This document shows, piece after piece, positions 1 to 6,757 of a stretch of DNA of 23,648 nucleotides. The notes beneath the pieces are model-generated. The model saw only the letters and a list, made by a program, of their open reading frames with translations, did no database searches and was not told the DNA's origin. The DNA lies in assembly GCA_020444005.1 (NCBI GenBank), contig JAHLLU010000005.1:1-23648 (forward strand), written 5' to 3'. This DNA comes from an archaeon (GTDB taxonomy: Archaea; Thermoproteota; Bathyarchaeia; TCS64). Made by a program: the position numbers and the translations under genes. Within the stretch, counting starts at the first letter, position 1; the number at the start of each line of letters is the position of its first letter.

Positions 1-147
1 GGGTTCTTCGTGCTGGACTTGTATCTGTTTGGTTGGGGTGTTGCGTTGACGGTTATCCCGACAATAGTTGACGTGGTGTTCATACCACTTGCCATTGGAG
101 TAGTAACAGCGACGCGTAGGAGGCTTGGGATTTATAGGCTGATGTGA
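1..147 (+). CDS. C-terminal end of a membrane protein (partial)
   Basis: Reading frame 1 is open from the first base to a TGA at 145-147, giving the last 48 residues of a protein whose start lies outside the window. About 35 residues are strongly hydrophobic (segments around LYLFGWGVALTVIP and VFIPLAIGVV), followed by a basic tail with TRRR, as expected for a membrane helix or hairpin ending in a positively charged cytoplasmic end. The stop overlaps a possible GTG start of the next gene (GTGA, 144-147), which suggests a shared transcript with the thiamine-related gene downstream. The family cannot be identified from this fragment. Confidence 0.55.
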   Translation, partial: GFFVLDLYLFGWGVALTVIPTIVDVVFIPLAIGVVTATRRRLGIYRLM

Positions 148-164
148 ATGATTTAAGGGGATTA

Positions 165-1601
165 ATGATGACTGATGTGCTTGGACTCGGCAAGGTAACA
201 CGGGAGGTCTTCAACAGAAGCGTACTACCCTACATACCTGTTGAGAAAGAGATAGAACTCGACGGAGCAACAACCAACCTCACAGGCGAGACAGTAATCG
301 CTCACAGCCCAAGCATCGGTGTACCATTAGAAGCCCTAGGGTTTTTCGCGTTCCATTACTCAGCAAGTAACGTCGCGTCCAAGTTTGGTAAACCTTCACA
401 TCTTATTTCTGGGATATATCTGCCCTTGAGGTCTACTGAAGAGGAGCTTCGAATTATCGCCAAGAGTCTAGGTGATGAAGCAAAGAAATATGGTGTAACG
501 ATAACCGCGGGGCAGACCGCGACCTATTATGGCGTGGAGATTCCCCTGCTTACATCAACGTGTATTGGGAGACAGATCAAAGCCCCTGCTGAGGTTAATG
601 TTGGCGATAAGATTCTAGTCGCCGGATCAGTGGGGGGCGAGGCCGTCTGGCTCAGCAAAATATCTCGTGGCGAGAAAACAGATATTTGGAAAAGGTTCAC
701 CCCCCTACCAACCATATTAGCGCTTCAGAATGCAAACGGGGTCAAACTGATGCATGATGTATCAGAAGGGGGAGTAAAAGGCTCACTTCTGGAAATAGCC
801 GTCAACAACAGCTATGGTTTGAACGTTTCTTCTGAGAGTGTTGCATTGTATGAGGGCGCTGAGGCTCTTGAAGGGGATATTATGAGGGCTCCTACTTATG
901 GTGCTTTGATTATAATCGCTGAACCTGATGCTGTAGCTGATGTTCAGGGGAGATGTAGTCAGCTTGGGTTACCATGCAGCATAATCGGTACAGTAATTTC
1001 TGAGCGTGGACTAGTATTCGATGGTGAGTCTATAATTGAACAGGAGCGCGTCAATCTCGATGAGATCTATGGCAGCTTTACCCAGAAAGATAGTTTACTT
1101 GATGAGCTGAATGACGTCATCAAACAAATTCAAGCGATCAGGAACCTTGTTGGCTTGATCCCGGAGGTGGGGATGAATATTGTTTACGCGAAAAAAGATG
1201 CAAGTTCACCGAACGATATAGCGGGTTTGAGTGGACGCATCATAAAAGCAATGGGAGAACCTATGATCTGCGGTGAAGTAACCTATGGTGCCTCAAAGTA
1301 TCTCGCATCAGTTGTGCTCGAAGCCATGAAGCATAACGAAAACAAACGTGCCGCTGTGAATATCAGAGGAGGCGATGACATCAAGCCAAAGCTTGAATCT
1401 CTTGGCTTGAAAGTAATGGTCTTACCATCAAAGATAGAGGGCGAGGGATGCCCAGTAGCCATCCATCTACATCAGGTTGATTCAATGGTTGACGCCTATC
1501 TGCATCCGGGAGACTATGGAGTAGAGGCTACGACTACTATTCTTGGTTCTTCGCCCGGGGCTTTGGTTGATTTACTTGAGAAGTTGACGAGCCTTGAGTG
1601 A
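165..1601 (+). CDS. AIR-synthase/HypE-like protein fused to a ThiN (thiamine-phosphate synthase) domain
   Basis: I chose the ATG at 165 because AAGGGG (155-160) sits 4 bases upstream. A GTG at 144 overlapping the previous stop is the alternative. Residues about 5-310 resemble the PurM/HypE/ThiL fold: an early DVLGLGKVTREVF and a second-lobe HDVSEGG at 197-203. Residues about 323-473 resemble archaeal ThiN, which joins HMP-PP and hydroxyethylthiazole phosphate into thiamine phosphate: GEVTYGASKY, then RAAVNIRGG (R401), then LHPGDYGVEATTTILG (H447). The Arg and His fall where ThiN has conserved active-site residues. ThiN is normally fused to ThiD, not to this fold. The acidic metal-binding motifs of active ThiL/PurM/HypE enzymes look altered here: LDGAT near 32, AHSP near 46, SASN near 66 and AGQT near 115. 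The N-terminal half may therefore be a sensor or scaffold. A TPP riboswitch and thiamine transporter lie 0.7 kb downstream. The domain calls are firm; the reaction is inferred. Confidence 0.8.
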   Translation: MMTDVLGLGKVTREVFNRSVLPYIPVEKEIELDGATTNLTGETVIAHSPSIGVPLEALGFFAFHYSASNVASKFGKPSHLISGIYLPLRSTEEELRIIAKSLGDEAKKYGVTITAGQTATYYGVEIPLLTSTCIGRQIKAPAEVNVGDKILVAGSVGGEAVWLSKISRGEKTDIWKRFTPLPTILALQNANGVKLMHDVSEGGVKGSLLEIAVNNSYGLNVSSESVALYEGAEALEGDIMRAPTYGALIIIAEPDAVADVQGRCSQLGLPCSIIGTVISERGLVFDGESIIEQERVNLDEIYGSFTQKDSLLDELNDVIKQIQAIRNLVGLIPEVGMNIVYAKKDASSPNDIAGLSGRIIKAMGEPMICGEVTYGASKYLASVVLEAMKHNENKRAAVNIRGGDDIKPKLESLGLKVMVLPSKIEGEGCPVAIHLHQVDSMVDAYLHPGDYGVEATTTILGSSPGALVDLLEKLTSLE

Positions 1602-2244
1602 CAAGATAAAAGCGTTTAACGTTGTTGCCGAGTCCTATGATATTTGGTATAAGCATCCGCAAGGGAAACAAGTATTTGACGCAGAGAAAAACGCCGTAAA
1701 CTACATGATCCCAAAACGGGGGATAGGAGTAGAGATCGGGGCAGGTACTGGAGCCTTCGCGGAGAGTCTAATAACAGAAGAAAGGACGATTCTTTGCCTT
1801 GATCCATCAGTTGAGATGATTAAGAAAGCAAAGGAAAGAGAACTACCATGTATTTTGGGTGTAGGAGACTTCATTCCGCTGAGAAAGGCTTTGATTGATT
1901 TTGGGTACATGATTACGGTCCTTGAATTTCTCAATGAACCAATCAAACTATTCAAAGAATTCAGAGAATACTCCAAAGAAAACCATGTTTTCTCAGTTCT
2001 CTTTATCAATACAGAAAGCAGCTGGGGCGACCTATACAGGGATATCGGTGCAAAAGGAGATCCAGTTTTCCAGCATGCTAGATTCTATTCATTAGAAGAT
2101 GTGTCGGTGATGCTTGAAGAGGTTGGGTATAGTATATCTGATGCCAAGGGTACACTGAACTCTGATCCAATGAAACAAGAAGTAGATGTAGACCTCGTTG
2201 AGCCTAGTAAACAGAGTGGCGTAATCATAGTTAAGGCAGAATAG
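1594..2244 (+). CDS. Class I SAM-dependent methyltransferase
   Basis: This is a 216-residue protein with a Rossmann-type methyltransferase core. Motif I is VEIGAGTG at residues 46-53, followed by the acidic end of strand 2 (LCLDPS, D70) that would hold the SAM ribose. GDFIPL (91-96) and the hydrophobic strand ending in VLEFL mark the later core strands. The only suitable start is a TTG at 1594 that overlaps the upstream gene by 8 bp, so translation is probably coupled to the AIRS-ThiN protein. The acceptor cannot be read from the sequence. Its place between a ThiN-domain protein and a riboswitch-controlled thiamine transporter makes a link to thiamine or a related cofactor possible but unproven. 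The next gene has its own leader, so it may form a separate transcript. Confidence 0.85.
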   Translation: MSDKIKAFNVVAESYDIWYKHPQGKQVFDAEKNAVNYMIPKRGIGVEIGAGTGAFAESLITEERTILCLDPSVEMIKKAKERELPCILGVGDFIPLRKALIDFGYMITVLEFLNEPIKLFKEFREYSKENHVFSVLFINTESSWGDLYRDIGAKGDPVFQHARFYSLEDVSVMLEEVGYSISDAKGTLNSDPMKQEVDVDLVEPSKQSGVIIVKAE

Positions 2245-2256
2245 CTTGTTTTTCTG

Positions 2257-2270
2257 GTAAAGTTTATAAC
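2257..2270 (+). promoter_or_regulatory. Candidate BRE/TATA promoter before the TPP riboswitch
   Basis: A purine-rich GGTAAAG is followed by TTTATAAC (2263-2270), a good archaeal BRE-TATA pair, 13 bases after the methyltransferase stop. A start 26-27 bases from the box centre would fall near 2293. That is slightly inside the riboswitch and would remove the 5' strand of its P1 stem. Either the true start is a few bases earlier or transcripts also arrive from upstream. Confidence 0.5.
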
Positions 2271-2282
2271 GAGTAGCTGGGG

Positions 2283-2380
2283 CACCTTCAGTGAAGGGGA
2301 GCTGGGCAGCAGTCCGGCTGAGAGGCACGCGAACGCGTCGACCCTTTGAACCTGATCCAGGTAATACTGGCGGAGGAAGA
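2283..2380 (+). promoter_or_regulatory. TPP riboswitch (THI-box)
   Basis: The leader matches the thiamine pyrophosphate aptamer. The pyrimidine-sensing loop CTGAGA (2318-2323) follows P3 (GCTGG 2301-2305 with CCGGC 2314-2318). The diphosphate-sensing half is GAACCTGATCCAGGTAATACTGG (split by P5, CCAG 2357-2360 with CTGG 2367-2370), and CGGAG follows where the consensus has CGTAG. P2 pairs AAGGG (2294-2298) with CCCTT (2342-2346). An extra P3a-like hairpin uses ACGC and GCGT near 2327-2338. P1 can pair CTTC (2286-2289) with GAAG (2376-2379), directly on the Shine-Dalgarno GGAGG (2372-2376) nine bases before the thiT ATG. TPP binding should therefore hide the ribosome site. Archaeal examples are few compared with bacteria. 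Confidence 0.92.
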
Positions 2381-2385
2381 AAATA

Positions 2386-2901
2386 ATGAGTAAAAGAAAT
2401 TTCGATACAAAGGTTTTAGCGGAGATGGCTATTATGATAGCTGCCGCTACTGTTCTTAGCATGATTAAAACGGGTCTTCCCTATGGAGGCTCTGTAACCT
2501 TAGGAAGCATGGTACCAATACTTTTGATCTCGTTTAGACGAGATGTTAAGGTTGGCGTAACAACTGGTGTGATTTATGGACTTGTTCAGATGATTCTCGA
2601 CGGCTGGTTCTATAGTCCAGTTGGAATGTTCTTGGATTATCCACTTGCTTTTGGTATGATAGGCTTAGCTGGTTTTTTCAAGAAGCAGCCAATCATCGGC
2701 GTTGTTGTTGCCCTCGCTGGAAGATACGTTAGCCACTTTATCAGTGGAGTCGTTTTCTTCGGTATGTATGCACCAGAAGGTACTAGCCCTGTTGTGTACA
2801 GCGCGGTCTATAACGCGACATATATGATCCCAGAGGTTATCATCAGCGCGGTTTTGATCTATTTGCTTGTTCAGCGTGATGTGCTGAACATGAACCTATA
2901 A
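2386..2901 (+). CDS. thiT: ThiT-type thiamine transporter (ECF S component)
   Basis: This 171-residue, very hydrophobic protein has about six membrane segments, the usual ThiT length and topology. ThiT binds thiamine outside and works with an ECF energising module. Family motifs are PYGGSVTLGSMVP (32-44), FLDYPLAFG (82-90), RYVSHFISGVVFF (113-125) and YSAVYNATYMIPE (138-150). His117, Tyr138 and Asn143 have the same spacing as the thiamine-contacting His, Tyr and Asn I recall for the Lactococcus protein. The usual Glu before Tyr85 is Asp84 here, and the position of a binding-site Trp is Phe125. The ATG follows GGAGG by nine bases inside the TPP riboswitch, which independently supports thiamine as substrate. 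No EcfA or EcfT gene is in the window, so the energising module must be encoded elsewhere. Confidence 0.92.
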   Translation: MSKRNFDTKVLAEMAIMIAAATVLSMIKTGLPYGGSVTLGSMVPILLISFRRDVKVGVTTGVIYGLVQMILDGWFYSPVGMFLDYPLAFGMIGLAGFFKKQPIIGVVVALAGRYVSHFISGVVFFGMYAPEGTSPVVYSAVYNATYMIPEVIISAVLIYLLVQRDVLNMNL

Positions 2902-2906
2902 CCCTC

Positions 2907-2920
2907 TTTTTGCTTTTTTT
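2907..2920 (+). terminator. T-rich archaeal terminator after thiT
   Basis: Two T-runs (5 and 7 T's, separated by GC) begin five bases after the thiT stop with no strong hairpin, as is typical of archaeal intrinsic termination on U-tracts. A new promoter follows about 45 bp later. Confidence 0.6.
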
Positions 2921-2964
2921 CTGTTAATTTTTGCCCCATATATGCAATTAGTGTTGCTCAAACT

Positions 2965-2973
2965 GCTTATAAC
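2965..2973 (+). promoter_or_regulatory. TATA box for the leuA-like operon
   Basis: GCTTATAAC lies about 28 bp before 2997, the expected transcription start. That makes in-frame codons before about 3000 (for example the TTG at 2980) unlikely translation starts and favours GTG 3001, TTG 3010 or ATG 3031. Confidence 0.55.
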
Positions 2974-3030
2974 CGGTGGTTGGTCTGTCTTCTAAAACTG
3001 GTGCACACATTGAGTGATAACGAGTTCTAC

Positions 3031-4554
3031 ATGAGTACATACAAGCCAGACATCGAGATGAATCTCCCAAAGAAAGTCTGGTTATTTGATACAACCCTAC
3101 GAGACGGCGAGCAGATGCCCGGCGTCACCTACACGATAGACGAGAAGATCATGATCGCACGCCAGCTTGACGAGCTACGGGTACCCAAGATAGAGGCAGG
3201 GTTCCCAATCACTAGCCCCGGAGAGACTGAGGCGGTCAAAAGAATAGCAGGACTTGGGCTTGACGCCACTGTCTGCGCACTTGCTCGTCCACTGAAGGGG
3301 GATATTGACCGTGCTCTAGACTGTGATGTGCCGTATATTCACATTTTCATCAGCACAAGCGATCTCCACATCAAACACATGATGAACACCACCCGTGAAG
3401 AAGTCATGCGTCAGAGCATCGAGGGAATCGAGTACGCAAAAGACCACGGAGTTAGAGTCGAGTACAGCCCACAAGACGCTACACGTACCGATATGGACTA
3501 TCTTAAGGAGATATGTATCGCAGCAACTGATGCAGGAGCAGAGATGCTCAATATACCAGATACTGTTGGTGTTATAACTCCGAGAAACGCCTACAGGTTC
3601 TTCAAAGAACTCAAAGAAACAGTTGATACCCCATTGAGCGCCCACGCCCACAATGATATGGGTCAAGCAGTAGCTACAAGTCTAGCAGCAGTCGAAGCGG
3701 GTGCAGAACAGATACATGTCTGTGTAAATGGACTAGGGGAAAGAGCGGGAAACACAAGCCTTGAGCAAGTTGGAGTCGCATTGATGGCTCAATACGGCGT
3801 AGACACTGGGTTAAACTACAAGAAAATAGCCGAAACATGCAGCTTAGTTGAACGCCTCAGCGGAGTATACCATCCACCAAACAGCCCAATCGTAGGAGAT
3901 AACGCCTTCGCCCATGAAGCAGGCATCCACGTACATGGCTTACTTGGATTCAGGGGTAACTATGAGGTTATCAACGCAGAGTTTGTCGGCAAGAAATCAA
4001 GGATCGCGGCTGGTAAACACGCAGGACGCCACGGTGTATTCAAGATGGTACAGGATATGGGTTTCGAGCCCACCGAGGAACAGTTGAGAACTATCTCTAA
4101 AAGGGTCAAATCCATTGGTGACACGGGTAAGGTTCTGACTGACAGCGACTTGTATGCAATCGCCAAGGATGTGATGCATCTAAGGGTAGAGGACAGAGTC
4201 AAGTTAGACCAGTTATTGGTCGTCACAGGTAACACCATCACACCTACCTCAAGCGTCACGTTGATCGTTGACGGTACCCCAATGACAGGTAGTGGAGTAG
4301 GAAACGGACCTATCGACTCAGCCATAAACGCCATCAGAGACGTAGTAGGTGGATTCGCAGACATCTCACTGGAGAAATTCATGATGAAAGCCATCACAGG
4401 CGGTACAGATGCAGTTGCAGACGTTACAGTTGGCGTACGACAAGGAGACAAGACCATCACAGCAAGTAGCGTCCACGGCGATACAGTTATGGCTAGCGTA
4501 GAGGCTATCCTGAAAGGCATGAATAGACTACTTGACAAGAAGGAAACAGAATGA
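3031..4554 (+). CDS. leuA: 2-isopropylmalate synthase / citramalate synthase family
   Basis: This acyltransferase condenses acetyl-CoA with a 2-oxoacid and belongs to the LeuA/CimA/homocitrate synthase family. From ATG 3031 it is 507 residues, the usual size for archaeal LeuA or CimA. The TIM-barrel opens with FDTTLRDGEQ (catalytic Arg24, metal-binding Asp25). Metal ligands HAHND lie at 205-209, followed by NGLGERAGN and HEAGIHVHG. Residues beyond about 375 form the C-terminal LeuA dimer/allosteric domain, which argues against a short homocitrate synthase. Whether the acceptor is 2-oxoisovalerate (leucine) or pyruvate (isoleucine by the citramalate route) cannot be decided by eye. The gene overlaps leuC by 4 bp (ATGA), so the pathway enzymes are co-translated. 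The TATA box at 2965 places the mRNA start near 2997, which excludes the longest open frame. Confidence 0.9.
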   Translation: MSTYKPDIEMNLPKKVWLFDTTLRDGEQMPGVTYTIDEKIMIARQLDELRVPKIEAGFPITSPGETEAVKRIAGLGLDATVCALARPLKGDIDRALDCDVPYIHIFISTSDLHIKHMMNTTREEVMRQSIEGIEYAKDHGVRVEYSPQDATRTDMDYLKEICIAATDAGAEMLNIPDTVGVITPRNAYRFFKELKETVDTPLSAHAHNDMGQAVATSLAAVEAGAEQIHVCVNGLGERAGNTSLEQVGVALMAQYGVDTGLNYKKIAETCSLVERLSGVYHPPNSPIVGDNAFAHEAGIHVHGLLGFRGNYEVINAEFVGKKSRIAAGKHAGRHGVFKMVQDMGFEPTEEQLRTISKRVKSIGDTGKVLTDSDLYAIAKDVMHLRVEDRVKLDQLLVVTGNTITPTSSVTLIVDGTPMTGSGVGNGPIDSAINAIRDVVGGFADISLEKFMMKAITGGTDAVADVTVGVRQGDKTITASSVHGDTVMASVEAILKGMNRLLDKKETE

Positions 4555-5804
4555 GTACAATCGCACAAAAAATATTAGCAAAACACGCTGGCTTAGAGGA
4601 AGCCATACCCGGTGAGATAGTAAAGGCAGATATCGATTTCGCTTTCATGCCTGCACTCACAGCGGCTTTAGCTTTCCACGCCATGTACGATATGGACATC
4701 AAAAAAGTGTTTGACCCAAAAAAGGTCACAATTCTATTGGACCATATCGCACCAGCAACAAACATCACAAACGCAACACTTCACAAGGAATGCAGAGAGA
4801 TCGCCAAGGAACAAAACCTTGAAACCTTCTATGATATCAACAGCGGTGTCTGCCACCAGATAATCCCAGAAAACGGTCACGTATACCCGGGTATGCTGAT
4901 GGTTGGAGCAGACAGCCACACATGTACTCACGGAGCCTTTGGAGCATTCGCAACGGGAATAGGTAGCACAGACATGGGTGCTGCAATAGGTACAGGAAAG
5001 CTCTGGTTCAAGGTTCCTGAAACCATCAAGATACAGGCAGAAGGCTCACTGAGTCGCCGTGTCATGAGTAAGGATGTTATATTGAATGCAGCTAAGCAGC
5101 TTGGAGCCGATGGAGCGACCTATTGTGCATTGGAGTTCAGAGGCTCAACTATAGATGAGATGAGCATCGGAGCAAGAATGACCTTATGCAACATGGCAAT
5201 CGAGGTGGGCGGTAAAGCTGGTATTTGTATGCCAGACCAGAAAACTTTCAAGTTCCTTGAGGGACGTGTCAAAAAAGAGTACACGCCAGTCTACTCAGAC
5301 AAGGACGCGGTATACAAACAGACCGTCGAGATTGATGGAATGCATCTAGAGCCGCAGGTAGCCTGCCCACATGCAGTTGATAATGTTAAACCGGTTACTG
5401 AGGTAGCTGGTACAAAGATCAATCAGGTATTCATTGGATCATGCACAAACGGACGCCTTGAAGACCTTCAGGCAGCTGCAGATATACTGGAAGGCGAGAA
5501 AATCAGCAAGGATGTACGAGTAATCGCTACACCCGCCAGCCCAGAAGTATACAAAGCAGCCAACAAAACAGGAATCATCACCACATTGATGGACGCAGGA
5601 GCAGTATTATGCAACCCAAGCTGTAGTGTTTGCTTCGGCGGAAACCACGGCATATTGGCACCCGGCGAGGTAAGCCTAAGCACAAGCAACAGAAACTTCC
5701 GAGGAAGACAGGGAAGCACAGAAGCATTCGTCTATTTGAGCAGTCCTGCTACTGCGGCAGCTAGCGCATTGTATGGGGTCATAACTGACCCAAGGGAGGT
5801 ATAA
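4551..5804 (+). CDS. leuC: 3-isopropylmalate dehydratase large subunit
   Basis: This is the iron-sulfur subunit of the aconitase-family isomerase that converts 2-isopropylmalate to 3-isopropylmalate. At 417 residues it matches the archaeal LeuC length. The [4Fe-4S] ligands are Cys298 in IGSCTNGR and Cys358/Cys361 in PSCSVCFGG. The substrate-site motif GADSHTCTHGAFG is at 119-131 and PGEVSLSTSNRNFRGRQG follows the cluster. The archaeal LeuC/homoaconitase family also accepts methylmalate or homoaconitate, so specificity depends on the small subunit. The start overlaps the leuA stop as ATGA and the end lies two bases from leuD, so the three form one tight operon. Confidence 0.94.
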   Translation: MSTIAQKILAKHAGLEEAIPGEIVKADIDFAFMPALTAALAFHAMYDMDIKKVFDPKKVTILLDHIAPATNITNATLHKECREIAKEQNLETFYDINSGVCHQIIPENGHVYPGMLMVGADSHTCTHGAFGAFATGIGSTDMGAAIGTGKLWFKVPETIKIQAEGSLSRRVMSKDVILNAAKQLGADGATYCALEFRGSTIDEMSIGARMTLCNMAIEVGGKAGICMPDQKTFKFLEGRVKKEYTPVYSDKDAVYKQTVEIDGMHLEPQVACPHAVDNVKPVTEVAGTKINQVFIGSCTNGRLEDLQAAADILEGEKISKDVRVIATPASPEVYKAANKTGIITTLMDAGAVLCNPSCSVCFGGNHGILAPGEVSLSTSNRNFRGRQGSTEAFVYLSSPATAAASALYGVITDPREV

Positions 5805-5806
5805 AG

Positions 5807-6295
5807 ATGAAGGGAAAAGCATGGAACTATGGCGATGATATTAACACTGACTTCATCTTACCGGGAATCTATCTAGAGCTCACAGACCCTAAAGAGATCG
5901 GTAAACATGCCATGGAAGGAATCGACAAAGAGTTCGTAAATAAGGTTCAACAGGGAGACATAATAGTCGGTGGACGAAACTTTGGTCTCGGTAGCAGCCG
6001 AGAACAGGCACCCATCGCCCTGAAGTACTCTGGTGTATCAGCTGTTATCGCAGAAAGCTTTGCACGTATCTTCTACAGAAATGCAGCTAATCTTGGGTTA
6101 CCTGCATTGGAGTGTCCTAATGTTAGTAAAGAGATTAAGACAGGTGACACTGTTGAGGTGGATATTGAGGCAGGTAAGATCATCGTAAACGGTGAAAAAG
6201 AGCTTGAGTTTGTACCTGTTCCACCGTTCATGATGGAGATTCTTGAGGCCGGTGGACTTCGAGAATACATCAAACAGAACCGCGCCAAGTGGTAA
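5807..6295 (+). CDS. leuD: 3-isopropylmalate dehydratase small subunit
   Basis: This 162-residue swivel domain completes the LeuCD heterodimer. It starts with [14 protein letters not shown] and carries the conserved [11 protein letters not shown] (60-69), whose Ser and Arg contact the substrate carboxylates. Two bases separate it from the leuC stop, and GGGAGG just upstream provides a ribosome site. In archaeal paralogues the short loop after the DxIxP segment distinguishes isopropylmalate isomerase from homoaconitase. Here that loop reads YLEL (22-25), which I cannot assign to either class with certainty. Context with a full-length LeuA-type synthase favours branched-chain amino acid synthesis. 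No 3-isopropylmalate dehydrogenase (leuB) is in the window. Confidence 0.93.
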   Translation: MKGKAWNYGDDINTDFILPGIYLELTDPKEIGKHAMEGIDKEFVNKVQQGDIIVGGRNFGLGSSREQAPIALKYSGVSAVIAESFARIFYRNAANLGLPALECPNVSKEIKTGDTVEVDIEAGKIIVNGEKELEFVPVPPFMMEILEAGGLREYIKQNRAKW

Positions 6296-6352
6296 ACTAC
6301 TCTTTTATTCCCATATTTTCTACTAGTATCCATGACTTGTTACTTCAGACAC

Positions 6353-6544
6353 ATGAAAGAGATATTCGCCCAGATAGATATCGAGATCACACAGGAAAAC
6401 AAGAAAGAGATAGACAGAAAAATCCATGAATATCTTGGAGTCGAGTACAAGAACTGTAGCCAGACATGGAAACTAATCAAGGAACGCAGATCAGAAAACC
6501 CAGAACAATTCATAAATGACCTAAAAACGACCCTAACATCATAG
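6353..6544 (+). CDS. Small charged protein of unknown function, 63 aa
   Basis: From ATG 6353 this is a 63-residue helical, charged protein rich in Lys and Glu, with one Cys in KNCSQTW. An in-frame ATG at 6332 would add seven residues (MTCYFRH) that look less natural. It follows leuD on the same strand after 57 bp and ends just before a poly-G tract. Codon composition and the even spread of charged residues look like genuine coding sequence, and the antisense frame looks like a shadow. I do not recognise a domain and propose no function. Confidence 0.6.
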   Translation: MKEIFAQIDIEITQENKKEIDRKIHEYLGVEYKNCSQTWKLIKERRSENPEQFINDLKTTLTS

Positions 6545-6650
6545 GGGGGGAGGGGGGTATCCAAATCCGGGCAATAATCATCCTTCTTTTGCTAAAATCA
6601 GTCCCAGAACACCCCAGATCAAGCCTCCATATATGTAAAAAACCGTCACC

Positions 6651-6687
6651 TTAACCGGGAAATAAGCACACATTAACCGGGTAATAA
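6651..6687 (+). repeat. Tandem 15-bp operator-like repeat upstream of the wHTH gene
   Basis: TTAACCGGGAAATAA (6651-6665) recurs as TTAACCGGGTAATAA (6673-6687), 14 of 15 identical, with start-to-start spacing of 22 bp, or two helical turns. The second copy contains TTAACCGGGTAA, symmetric at 10 of 12 positions. The pair ends 20 bp before a TATA box driving a winged-helix protein, so it could be that protein's own binding site. This is inference from position and spacing. Confidence 0.55.
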
Positions 6688-6706
6688 AAACAGAACTAAG
6701 AAAACC

Positions 6707-6714
6707 TTTTAAAT
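6707..6714 (+). promoter_or_regulatory. TATA box for the winged-helix gene
   Basis: TTTTAAAT is preceded by AAAAC, giving an expected RNA start near 6736. A Shine-Dalgarno-like GGGGTG follows at 6740-6745. Confidence 0.5.
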
Positions 6715-6757
6715 CAACAACCACGCATAAATGCTCGTCGGGGTGCAGAAATGACAG

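Noticed and set aside
2085..2462. 125-codon minus-strand open frame across the TPP riboswitch
   Set aside because: It crosses the methyltransferase end, a structured riboswitch and the thiT start; no coding signal of its own.
2980..3030. Longer N-terminus for the LeuA-like protein from TTG 2980
   Set aside because: The TATA box at 2965-2973 would start the RNA at about 2997, after this codon, and the extra residues do not match the family.
3960..4568. 202-codon minus-strand open frame
   Set aside because: Antisense shadow of the LeuA C-terminal domain; Ser/Leu-rich composition is typical of a reversed coding strand.
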